From the NCBI RefSeq assembly GCF_000026945.1, contig NC_012860.1:2418001-2482000 (forward strand): a stretch of DNA of 64,000 bases, given 5' to 3'. The stretch is from Candida dubliniensis CD36. Lineage: Eukaryota; Ascomycota; Pichiomycetes; Serinales; Debaryomycetaceae. Each line of letters opens with the position of its first letter. Positions within the stretch are counted from its first letter, which is position 1. The notes under the pieces are model-generated. The model ran no database searches, had not been told where the DNA came from, and saw only the letters and a program-made list of their open reading frames with translations. The position numbers and the translations under genes were made by a program. Positions 1-11,980 of this stretch are shown here, in pieces.

Positions 1-1592
1 CAGTTTTTCAACTGATAGTGAGTGGAGAATTCTATCAAGACAAGGTCACTTTTGCCAAAGAAAACTTCCCCATGCCTTATGCACAAGCTTATGCAGGTTG
101 GCAGTTTGGGCAATTTGCTGGTCAGCTAGGTGACGGAAGGGTGGCCAATTTGTTCGAAGTTCCTAAAGCTGTACCAGATGGTGAGAACCGTGACAAGTAT
201 GAAATCCAGTTAAAGGGTGCTGGGAAAACTCCATTCTCTAGATTTGCAGATGGCAAAGCAGTTTTGCGTTCATCTATTAGAGAATACATTATATCAGAAC
301 ATTTACATGCAATTGGAATACCAACTACAAGAGCACTCTCATTGACGTATTTGCCCAGCACTTTGGCTCAACGACATGGAGCAGAAAGGTGTGCTATTGT
401 TGCGCGGTTTGCTGAAAGTTGGATAAGAATGGGTACTTTTGACCTATACAGATGGAGAGGTGATCGTGAAGGAATACGAGACTTGTCGGATTATGTAATC
501 GATGAATTGTTTACAATTAATGGCGTAAAGTTTCAGAATTTTGAAAGAATTGTTAGCACCGGCCCTGATTTTTTTAAATCAACAGATAAGTCGTTAGGAG
601 AATTGACTGATTATGATAAAATGTATTACGAAACAGTAGTAAGAAATGCAGAGACCACAGCAATTTGTCAGAGTTATGGGTTTTTGAATGGAGTTCTAAA
701 TACTGATAATACATCCATCTTAGGATTAACTATAGATTTTGGACCATTTTCCATAATGGATAAATATAATCCAAACTATACACCAAACTCGGAAGATCAT
801 GAGGGTAGATATGGATATAGAAATGTTCCTACAGCAATTTGGTGGAATTTGACTAGATTGGGAGAGGATTTGGCAGAGTTGGTGGGTGCTGGTAATGATT
901 TGTTAAAAGATCCACTGTTCAAACAGGGAATCAAAGAGGAGTGGGAGGATTCAATAATTAAGCGTGCTACGAAAATTATTGAAATTGGTGGTGAGATATA
1001 TCAGCATGCGTTTACCAAAAAGTACGTGGAGACATTTTTCAATCGGTTGGGTATATCACACCAATTGATAGATGCACAAAATCCAGAGATACAACGTACT
1101 GATGTTATTGTTCCGATGTTGGATGTTTTGTTCAAGATACAGACTGATTTTAATTTGTTTTTCTTGAAATTGCAGAGTTTAGATCTTGAATCCGGTGATT
1201 ATGCTTCGATTGCCGAGAAAGAATTTTTACCAGACTATGATTTCAACACATACAGACAACACAAGGATGATTTGATAAAGCAAATTAGTGAATGGTTGAT
1301 ACTGTACCATGAATTGCGGAACAAAACCAAACAATATGAATCCACACCTGATCCAGCAAAATACAACCCAAAGTTTTTACCTAGAAATTGGATTTTGGAT
1401 CAAGTCATTCAGCAAGCAGAAAGCTCGCGTGGAGCTGAGACAACATATCTTGAAAAGTTGCAGAAGATGAGCTCTAATCCCTATGATGAAACCAAGTGGG
1501 GGGATGAATTGAAGGAATTGGAACAATCTTGGTTACTTCAAGGAAACAAAGGGGATCAATACGCTATGTTACAATGTGGCTGTTCAAGTTAA
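1..1592 (+). CDS. FMP40: SelO/FMP40-type mitochondrial protein AMPylase, 3' part
   Basis: The gene enters from the left edge; the reading frame is open from base 3, so the true start is outside the window. The first methionine-like codon in view (base 18) is GTG and is not a start. The visible ~529 residues match the SelO (YdiU/Fmp40) family: a pseudokinase fold that transfers AMP to Ser/Thr/Tyr of target proteins, known in yeast mitochondria for redox-linked AMPylation. Family signatures are the GDGRVANLFEV block, QLKGAGKTPFSR (nucleotide-binding), the SIREY helix, and NTDNTSILGLTIDFGPF around visible residue 227, which carries the metal-binding Asn/Asp. The protein ends CGCSS: a cysteine at the third-last position, where vertebrate SelO has selenocysteine. 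It runs convergent to ASR1, with 141 bp between stops. Family assignment is firm; the symbol follows the S. cerevisiae orthologue. Confidence 0.9.
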   Translation, partial: VFQLIVSGEFYQDKVTFAKENFPMPYAQAYAGWQFGQFAGQLGDGRVANLFEVPKAVPDGENRDKYEIQLKGAGKTPFSRFADGKAVLRSSIREYIISEHLHAIGIPTTRALSLTYLPSTLAQRHGAERCAIVARFAESWIRMGTFDLYRWRGDREGIRDLSDYVIDELFTINGVKFQNFERIVSTGPDFFKSTDKSLGELTDYDKMYYETVVRNAETTAICQSYGFLNGVLNTDNTSILGLTIDFGPFSIMDKYNPNYTPNSEDHEGRYGYRNVPTAIWWNLTRLGEDLAELVGAGNDLLKDPLFKQGIKEEWEDSIIKRATKIIEIGGEIYQHAFTKKYVETFFNRLGISHQLIDAQNPEIQRTDVIVPMLDVLFKIQTDFNLFFLKLQSLDLESGDYASIAEKEFLPDYDFNTYRQHKDDLIKQISEWLILYHELRNKTKQYESTPDPAKYNPKFLPRNWILDQVIQQAESSRGAETTYLEKLQKMSSNPYDETKWGDELKELEQSWLLQGNKGDQYAMLQCGCSS

Positions 1593-1733
1593 ACCGTAGT
1601 AGCTACTTTAGAAAATATTATTATTTTTTAAAATATTCAAATAAAAAAAATCTCATTAGTATCTAACTAACTACAAACTGTTTGTTGTTTAAAATTCTTC
1701 TTTCATTCAATATATAAAGCAAGCTTGATTTTA

Positions 1734-3026
1734 TTAAGATTTAAATGATTTCTTAGCATCGTTGTAACCTCTTTCGAACTCCTTGTGGGCTTCCTTTTGC
1801 AAATGTTCTGGTAATTGTGCAATCTTAGCATCAAGATGGTCAACACCGGTTTTAAATTTGGAACTGAGTCCTTGATGACTACCAGAAGAGTGGTTACCAT
1901 GTCCAGTAGAGCTTTGGCCATAACTTGAATCACCATGACCTGTTCCGGTGGTAGCAGTACCGTATCCGGCACCAGCACCAGCACCAGCAGCTGCGCCAGT
2001 ACCAGCAGCTGTACCAGTGTGTGAAGATCCATAACCAGAAGAAGAATCATGAGCTCCAGTGGTTGTTCCACGAGTACCAGTAGATCCGTGAGTACCTGAT
2101 TGAGTTGATCCATAACCAGTGGAATCATGAGTACCGTGAGTACCGTGAGTACCGTGAGTACCATGAGTACCGTGAGTACCGTGAGTACCTGTTTGTGATG
2201 ATCCGTAACCAGTGGCACCGTAAGAACCTGTTTGAGAAGACCCGTAGCCAGTGGAATCATGAGTACCGTGAGTACCGTGAGTACCTGTTTGTGATGATCC
2301 GTAACCAGTGGCACCGTGAGATCCTGTTTGAGAAGACCCGTAGCCAGTAGAGTCATGTGTAGTAGAAGCGCCATGAGAACCAGTTTGTGATGAGCCATAG
2401 CCAGTAGTGCCATGAGTACCGGTTTGAGAAGAGCCGTACCCAGTAGAATCGTAAGCACCAGAAGCACCGTGAGATCCTGTTTGAGAAGATCCATAAGCAG
2501 CATTACCATGAGACCCTGTTTGAGAAGAACCGTAACCAGTAGAGTCATGAGCCCCAGTAGTACCAGATCCATGGGTTCCGCTTGGTTGTTGTTGGTCATA
2601 ACCCGTAGAGCCGTATCCACCAGCAGAGGCTCTGTCGACGTGACTACCAGAATGAGTGGAACCTTGATGTTGACCACTAGCAGTGTTTGATGAACCGTAT
2701 CCAGTACCTGATTGACTAGTACCACCGTAGGCAGCATTGGTCAGATCAGCACCAGTAGCACCAGTAGCACCAGTAGCACCAGAACCGGCACCAGCACCAG
2801 CACCAGCACCGTATCCAGAAGTACCACTACCACTTCCTTGATTTTGACCAGTTAATGAATCTTTAGCACCTTCAGCAGCTTTTCCGGCTTTGTACTGCTT
2901 ATACTTATCTTGGGCGAGATCAGTACCAGTTTGACCATCTTTACCACCGGCATATTTCCCGGCTTGGCTGTTGATATTTTCAACATCATCCTTTTTGATT
3001 CCTTTCAATTTGTCAGTTAAACCCAT
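1734..3026 (-). CDS. ASR1: Repetitive stress-induced hydrophilic protein, ASR1-like
   Basis: A 430-residue, extremely Gly/Ser/Thr/His/Tyr-rich protein. Residues ~1-65 are charged (MGLTDKLKGIKKDD...). Residues ~70-375 are degenerate repeats built on STGYGSSQTG(S/T)HG, with a GTH tripeptide run encoded by 9-bp units (2131-2184). Residues ~385-430 return to a charged amphipathic tail. There are no membrane segments or signal peptide. Composition and ends resemble hydrophilin/dehydrin-like stress proteins, and I match it to C. albicans ASR1 (adenylyl cyclase and stress responsive) from gene order and composition. The upstream side has a TATATA box ~105 bp and an AGGGG stress-response-like element ~140 bp before the ATG, fitting stress induction. 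Other frames stay open across the repeat because the unit lacks stops; these are shadows. Function in the cell is not established by sequence. Confidence 0.75.
   Translation of the reverse strand: MGLTDKLKGIKKDDVENINSQAGKYAGGKDGQTGTDLAQDKYKQYKAGKAAEGAKDSLTGQNQGSGSGTSGYGAGAGAGAGSGATGATGATGADLTNAAYGGTSQSGTGYGSSNTASGQHQGSTHSGSHVDRASAGGYGSTGYDQQQPSGTHGSGTTGAHDSTGYGSSQTGSHGNAAYGSSQTGSHGASGAYDSTGYGSSQTGTHGTTGYGSSQTGSHGASTTHDSTGYGSSQTGSHGATGYGSSQTGTHGTHGTHDSTGYGSSQTGSYGATGYGSSQTGTHGTHGTHGTHGTHGTHGTHDSTGYGSTQSGTHGSTGTRGTTTGAHDSSSGYGSSHTGTAAGTGAAAGAGAGAGYGTATTGTGHGDSSYGQSSTGHGNHSSGSHQGLSSKFKTGVDHLDAKIAQLPEHLQKEAHKEFERGYNDAKKSFKS
2131..2184 (-). repeat. Six tandem 9-bp units inside ASR1 coding sequence
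   Basis: Six direct copies of gtaccgtga (one with a single change) encode a Gly-Thr-His run. A shorter copy of the same array recurs near 2269-2286, inside larger ~100-bp near-duplicate blocks spanning about 2180-2450. Unit length is a multiple of three, so copy-number changes keep frame. Confidence 0.9.
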
Positions 3027-4720
3027 TGTTTGTTATTGTTGTAAATTATAAATGTAAATTATTTGTAATTGATGTCCAATTGGATCCAAAAATGCTTAAA
3101 TCAAATTGAAAGCGATTGGGAATAGCTCCTTATATATGCACATTGAGATTCGATAGCAATATAGGGGGGAAAATTTCAGAATTCAGAATGCTGGAATTCC
3201 CAAACAACCTGTGTATAGTTACGTCATTTCGAGACAGTTACAAATTTCATACTTTTCCCCGTTTTTTTGCTCTATTTTTTTTTTTCAATTGCTATACTAG
3301 TTTTAGTATCGTTGCTATTGAGGGAATGGCCTAGAGTGATGTAAAATGTGTGGATTCGAATATAGCAAACAACCAACCAACATTGCAAAAAAAAAAAAGC
3401 CGATGAAATGAAACAAATAGCAATTACAAATAGTGGATTAGATCCCCGTGGTTCAGAGAAAAGATGACCAAAAGTCTTACACAGTTTCAACTCAGCCATT
3501 TGAATATTCGGTAGCATTGCTATTTTGTTTAGTTCTCGAATCTCTAATTTCATCTTTTTTTTTTGTTCCTGGCCTGGTTACCAATTGAAGCCATGGTTGT
3601 ACAACCCTGGCTTGCTTTATCGGAAATAAAAGCCAATTATGTTAGGTGATCTATAAAATTATTCGGAGAAGGTAGAAAAACAAAGGGAGAAAACTCTGGA
3701 GATGCAAAATGGATGCCACAATTGTTTCCAGCGATATATGGGTTTTTGGTACAATGCAAAGTGTTCTCTTTGTCAGCAAAAAAGCCACTCAAAACAATAA
3801 TAAGCTATTTAAGCGATAGACACAACATTGTATCTCTTTGATTCAAATTTTTGGCAGCACAAGATCTGTATAAACAACTTTGAGGTTATGTTTCTCTTCC
3901 CACAGTAGACGAGGTTTCTTTGGTTTCAAAAAGGCATTTGTAAACTTGTCGTCCAATGAAAACGCTAAACTAAATACTACACACTTTATTACAAAACCTG
4001 GTAAAGTCCACTCCTGAAAATATATACGATAGGACACTTTACTTGTAGAGGCATTTGATTTGTTTAAGGGGATGAAAAATGGATAAATGCGGCATCTCAA
4101 TGGAAGCATCGGAGTGTAAGCTGATTAATTTGTACCTACAATTCAAACACTTTAAAAAAATAATACATCAATATTGACTGATGTCTCAACACACCGAAGT
4201 TTCTGTATACTTTTTCAAGAGCATTTTGGTAATTCTTAACTCTCTTTCAATTGTAATGGGGTTGATCAGGCTAAATGCTTTTTGAAAATATTTCAAGCAA
4301 TCAGCTCAATAATTGATACGAATTCACCACAGGCATTGATTTACACCTTAACAGAACCCATAATTCAATGCCCAACCTGAACTTGGGGCAGGAGAAGGAG
4401 ATATATGTAAAGCGTAAAGTCAAAAAAAAAAAAAGACAAACAAAACAACTCTTTAGTAAACAAGAAACATGGCGATACGGAAGAGGAAGTGGTCAAAACT
4501 AGTTTTTTACCCAGTTAGCTGTTTTGAAACAACTTTGAGACTATATTATGGGCTTTCCACTTCGAATGCTCCATTAAAATGCACATCAAAAATATACGTA
4601 TATTAAATCTTTTATAACTTCTTTACATTAAGCCATTCTTGTTTCAATAAATATTGAAATTATTCTCTAGGAATAATTGAACTTGTAGTTCAATATGATC
4701 GGGAAAATGGAGTAGTTTCT
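3027..4720. other. Intergenic region upstream of ASR1, no gene seen
   Basis: About 1.7 kb between the ASR1 start and the VMA9 stop. Short open frames here (for example 3843-4109 minus) have no family resemblance and AT-driven composition. Near ASR1 a TATATA box (3131-3136) and AGGGG (3163-3167) are in promoter position; further AGGGG-type elements lie near 4068. The length is generous for this genome, consistent with a heavily regulated promoter. Confidence 0.6.
3131..3167 (-). promoter_or_regulatory. ASR1 promoter: TATA box and STRE-like element
   Basis: TATATA at 3131-3136 and AGGGG at 3163-3167 lie about 105 and 140 bp upstream of the ASR1 ATG. AGGGG/CCCCT is the core of the general stress response element in yeasts. 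It is a short motif, so chance occurrence is possible. Confidence 0.4.
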
Positions 4721-5017
4721 TCAATCCTTGTGTTCTGGTCTCAAGTCGGATCTTCTTGGTGCCTCCAATGGGTGTAATTGAGCTAAATACGTGATTGCCC
4801 ACATTAAATAACACATTGATAATGCTAATATTACTGATGACCTAAAGACAGTTGTGTTCTCTTTTGGTGCAAATACCCATGCCAAACATGACAAGGCGAC
4901 AACCACTATGAATACAGCAACAACAGAATATCTAAATCATACAAGTTAGTATCTCTAATTGCACTTCAATCAACACAAGTCTCGTACTAGAACAAAAAAA
5001 AACACATACCCACTCAT
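4721..5017 (-). CDS. VMA9: V-ATPase V0 subunit e (Vma9), split gene
   Basis: Exon 1 is 5017-5010 (ATGAGTGG), the intron 5009-4932 (78 bp; donor GTATGT, branch TACTAAC at 4951-4945, acceptor TTTAG), and exon 2 4931-4721. The spliced product is 70 residues, starting MSGYSVAVFIVVVALSC. It has two membrane helices and the family hallmarks FAPKENTTVFRSSVIL, LMWAITYLAQLHPL and APRRSDLRPE, essentially superimposable on yeast Vma9. Subunit e is a small hydrophobic component of the proton-translocating V0 sector needed for V-ATPase assembly. The unspliced frame only gives an internal 61-residue ORF lacking the first helix start. Divergent from STP22 with a 203-bp shared promoter region. Confidence 0.93.
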
Positions 5018-5220
5018 TTTATATAATAGTGTATCTTCACTGTTAGGTTTAGTCGACAACTGATATTGTTGATAAACTCTCAATCTCGATTTTTTTTTCT
5101 AGCCTAGTGCACTTTTTTTTTTTGTTGTGAGAATTTGATTAACAGTTTTTGTTTTTTTGGTTGTACTGAGCTTTCTTTTGAACTTGTATACAACACCTCA
5201 TTTAACCGAATATATACTAA

Positions 5221-6669
5221 ATGGTTTCCCAGCAGGTCTCTAATTGGCTTTTCAATGTAATTCAACCACTGTACGAACATAAGGAAGAAGTTTACGCCCA
5301 TGTTTTCCAATTTTTACAACTACATTTGAAGAAAAATCTTAACTTTAAAGTTAGAACGCAAATCTACACCTCAAGTGGATCAGGGGAGCCGAATCTATTG
5401 ATAAACTTATTTGGCACAATTCAGATCAACGAACAAATCGGAGTGCCCGTTGAAATTTGGATTCCTTTTCCGTACCCTTATGTTGATTATGCAAACACAG
5501 GTGCACCTATTGTCTATATTGTTCCTGACCACAGTAAAGGTTGGTATTTGAAACCCAATAATAATGTTGATACACAAGGAATGTTTTACCACCCATATTT
5601 GACAAGATGGCACAGAGAATGCTTGCGGTCGAGTCCTGACTCTTTGAGTATATTTAATTTGGTAGAGTTGGGAAATGTTATTTATCAAAGCGTTACTACG
5701 GATTGTCCGATAACCCTCCAGTCACCTGGTGTTAGCAGCACTCCTCAGAAGCCAGCAAAAGTGCCACTTGATTTTAATAGCAATTCAGCAGAACAACCAT
5801 TGAGTTTCCATCAAGCAAATACAGACCAACTGGCAGGAATACCCGTACAGACCACTGGTCCACCATTACCTGCGAAACCCCCAAAAGCACAATCCGATAT
5901 TCAAAATTCCACACCATTGAAATATCAAACGCCTTTGCCGTTGCCACATGACTCTGGGAAATTCAATTATCCAGAAGAAAGAACATCGTCTCCATTACCT
6001 CCATTAGGATGCATAAATCAACAGCCTCGTGGTTCCCCTACAATTTCATCTCCTGTTCCCCGAACCATCACTCCGCCACAACCATCACCACCAGTTGATT
6101 TAATTGATGGTGAAAATCAATTGGCTGAAACCAGTACCGGTAACACTAACTTGAGCCAAGAACTATATTCTAAAATTAACACTTTCTTAGGCGAAGAAGA
6201 GACAACTATCAAGGACGTTAATGAGAAAACCATGAAAATTAAAGTCTTATACGAGCAGTTGAATCATTATTACAGCCTGGCTCTTAAAAACTCAAGTTTT
6301 TTAGACGATATTGTAAGTCAGCTTACATCCAAAGTGAGAGATTTAACACAGCTAAACCAAGAGTTGAGTGTGGTTAATGATCTCAATCATCAGTTACAAG
6401 ACAGTGTCGCTATTAGCTCGACCAAGAAGATTTCCTTGGATGAGCTTGTTATTGCTGATCTGCCAATGATTGATACCCTCTACAAGGTTAGTGCTGAGAT
6501 AAATAGCATCATCGATACTATAAATCTAATATCTGGGAATTTCCATAACGAACAAGAGATTGTTAATGAGAAAAACTTTGACTCTTGTCTTAAAACAACA
6601 CGGAAAATGGGTAGAGAACTTTTCTGGCTTCATTTTATAAAATCTGAAATACAAAACAAGCTCCCATAG
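5221..6669 (+). CDS. STP22: ESCRT-I subunit Vps23/Stp22 (TSG101 homologue)
   Basis: A 482-residue protein with TSG101/Vps23 architecture. Residues ~1-150 are a UEV domain (ubiquitin-conjugating-like, no catalytic cysteine in the usual place; IWIPFPYPYVDYANTGAP and GMFYHPYLTRWHRE blocks). Residues ~170-300 are Pro/Ser-rich with a PPLPAKPP motif, followed by a coiled coil at ~320-400 and a C-terminal steadiness box (~410-482). It recognises ubiquitinated cargo at endosomes and starts multivesicular-body sorting; in C. albicans ESCRT components also feed the Rim101 pH-response pathway. The ATG at 5221 directly precedes the UEV domain as in the family. Confidence 0.93.
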   Translation: MVSQQVSNWLFNVIQPLYEHKEEVYAHVFQFLQLHLKKNLNFKVRTQIYTSSGSGEPNLLINLFGTIQINEQIGVPVEIWIPFPYPYVDYANTGAPIVYIVPDHSKGWYLKPNNNVDTQGMFYHPYLTRWHRECLRSSPDSLSIFNLVELGNVIYQSVTTDCPITLQSPGVSSTPQKPAKVPLDFNSNSAEQPLSFHQANTDQLAGIPVQTTGPPLPAKPPKAQSDIQNSTPLKYQTPLPLPHDSGKFNYPEERTSSPLPPLGCINQQPRGSPTISSPVPRTITPPQPSPPVDLIDGENQLAETSTGNTNLSQELYSKINTFLGEEETTIKDVNEKTMKIKVLYEQLNHYYSLALKNSSFLDDIVSQLTSKVRDLTQLNQELSVVNDLNHQLQDSVAISSTKKISLDELVIADLPMIDTLYKVSAEINSIIDTINLISGNFHNEQEIVNEKNFDSCLKTTRKMGRELFWLHFIKSEIQNKLP

Positions 6670-6882
6670 TATTTTTCTTAATAGGAAGTAGATCAACAGG
6701 TTCAACATATTTGTAGAGGTATCTGTCCAAATATTCAATACACAATTTCTTTTCCTTGTGATATCTTGATCTCCTTTTTTTTTTCTTTCGGTCATAACAA
6801 TCTCTCTACAACGCACTCACAAAAAAACAAGTTGGTGTCACCACAAACTTGAATCACTTAATCGTTCTATCCATATTATAAC

Positions 6883-7536
6883 ATGTCTACTGAGTCTGAA
6901 AATGTGTTCAGGCAACTGTTCAGAAACTGGAATGACCGTTCAAATAGAAATACTGCATCATCTACCTCAAACAGGCCTGTCCTATCTGAATGGACAGATT
7001 ATTTTAAGACTGGGGCAAATGATTTATACAATAGATTACCTTCATCAGTTCAAGATATAGGTGCCTCAAACAACAACGTACAGGAACCGTCATGGTACAA
7101 TTTATCAAGACTAGAAAGATTGATTGGTTTTGGGTGTTGTCTTGGGGCATCTGTGTTATGTTTTGTGTTGTGTTTCTTCATGTTGCCAGTTTTGGCATTA
7201 AGACCTAGAAAATTCGGTTTGTTATGGACCGGAGGGTCTGTGCTTTTTGTCGTATCATTTGGCGTTTTACAAGGTCCATATAGCTACGTTCGACATTTAC
7301 TTTCTAGAGATCGGATATTGTTTACAGGAGTATTCTTTTCATCTGTGTTTTTGACAATTTACTCAGCCTGTATTTTAAAAAGCAGTGTTTTAACCATTTT
7401 CACTAGTATAATTGAGATATTGGCCGTTTTATATTACACATTGAGCTATTTCCCCTTTGGGGCAACAACATTGACATTTTTCACTAGTTACGTAGTTGGG
7501 TATATCGGGGGATTGATTGGAGGGGTAATATTCTAA
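6883..7536 (+). CDS. SFT2: Golgi vesicle-transport membrane protein Sft2
   Basis: 217 residues. A hydrophilic N-terminus (~1-75) contains the conserved EPSWYNLSRLERL approach to the membrane, then four membrane segments (roughly 80-105, 112-132, 145-163, 170-210). The conserved RPRKFGLLWTGGSVLFV and YFPFGATTLTFF stretches are diagnostic of Sft2. In S. cerevisiae it is a non-essential late-Golgi protein that helps endosome-derived vesicles fuse with the Golgi alongside Got1 and Sed5. Tandem after STP22 (213 bp); convergent with HNT1. Confidence 0.93.
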   Translation: MSTESENVFRQLFRNWNDRSNRNTASSTSNRPVLSEWTDYFKTGANDLYNRLPSSVQDIGASNNNVQEPSWYNLSRLERLIGFGCCLGASVLCFVLCFFMLPVLALRPRKFGLLWTGGSVLFVVSFGVLQGPYSYVRHLLSRDRILFTGVFFSSVFLTIYSACILKSSVLTIFTSIIEILAVLYYTLSYFPFGATTLTFFTSYVVGYIGGLIGGVIF

Positions 7537-7615
7537 TATACAAAGTTATTTTGATTTAACAACAAGAAATGCATAACGTATATTTATATATTAATATAAG
7601 CTATTAATTCTGATG

Positions 7616-8074
7616 CTATAACTTTTCGTTTTCGACTTTAGCCAATTCTTCCTTTAATTTCTCATGTAATTTTCCTAATTTGTCAAAATCAGTGGCTTCA
7701 GAGGGCCAACCAACACCTAAGCCTGTGGCCTCGTTCTTCTTCGGAATCAAATGGAAATGAACGTGGTCAACAACTTGATGAGCAATTCTTCCGTTGTTCT
7801 GTAAGACGTTATAACCTTCTCCTTCTGGTGTGTTATTCTCGTCCAACTTTAACACTTTTGTCAATTTTTTGACAACTGGTAAAATATCACTAAGATAATC
7901 GTCTGGAATGTTGTGCAACTTTGCGCCATGGTATTTAGGGATAATTAAAACATGGGCTTCCGCAATTGGTTGAATGTCTAAGAAGGAGTAAGTCTTTGCT
8001 GTTTCAATTAACTTAAAAGAAGGAATTTCACCCTTGATGATTTTACAGAATATGCACGAAGAATGGGAAGCCAT
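7616..8074 (-). CDS. HNT1: HIT-family adenosine 5'-monophosphoramidase Hnt1
   Basis: 152 residues, a full-length HIT (Hint branch) protein. The N-terminal CIFCKIIKGEIPSFK block and the catalytic histidine triad HVHFHLIPK (about residues 109-117) are intact. Such enzymes hydrolyse AMP-lysine and AMP-NH2 and related nucleotide conjugates. The ATG at 8074 immediately precedes the conserved Cys pair. Unlike S. cerevisiae HNT1, no intron is needed to keep the frame. It diverges from CDC48 across about 1 kb. Confidence 0.92.
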   Translation of the reverse strand: MASHSSCIFCKIIKGEIPSFKLIETAKTYSFLDIQPIAEAHVLIIPKYHGAKLHNIPDDYLSDILPVVKKLTKVLKLDENNTPEGEGYNVLQNNGRIAHQVVDHVHFHLIPKKNEATGLGVGWPSEATDFDKLGKLHEKLKEELAKVENEKL

Positions 8075-11586
<3,512 letters not shown>

Positions 11587-11980
11587 GAAAGCTAATAAGT
11601 TGGAGAAGTCTGTTTTGTTACTAGAGGACTGACCAGGAAATGAGTTATTTCTTTTATTTTCAATAGTTTCAATTTCAATTTTAAAATTTCTTTTTTTTTT
11701 TTATTATTTTTCTTCCTATTAGTTATTATGTAAGGTTTGTATACTCGTGTCTGTGTATCTTAAATTTTGATTGCATGTCACCGTCGTTTCTTGTTATAAA
11801 CTCTTCTGCGTATTAATGGAAGGTGAATATCTAATATGTTGTTGCTTTCGGGATGTTTAGTTATTACGCATTAACGCCACGATGTGTGTAGTTTTTTTTT
11901 TTTGAATTCGTGATAGTCATTATATATTTTTAAGCATAATTGCTATTCTATTTTATGGTAAAAAAAAGTCCGTAATCCCG

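Noticed and set aside
1703..2737. 344-codon minus-strand frame overlapping ASR1
   Set aside because: It is the out-of-frame reading of the stop-free ASR1 repeat; Leu/Val-rich periodic composition and no independent start context.
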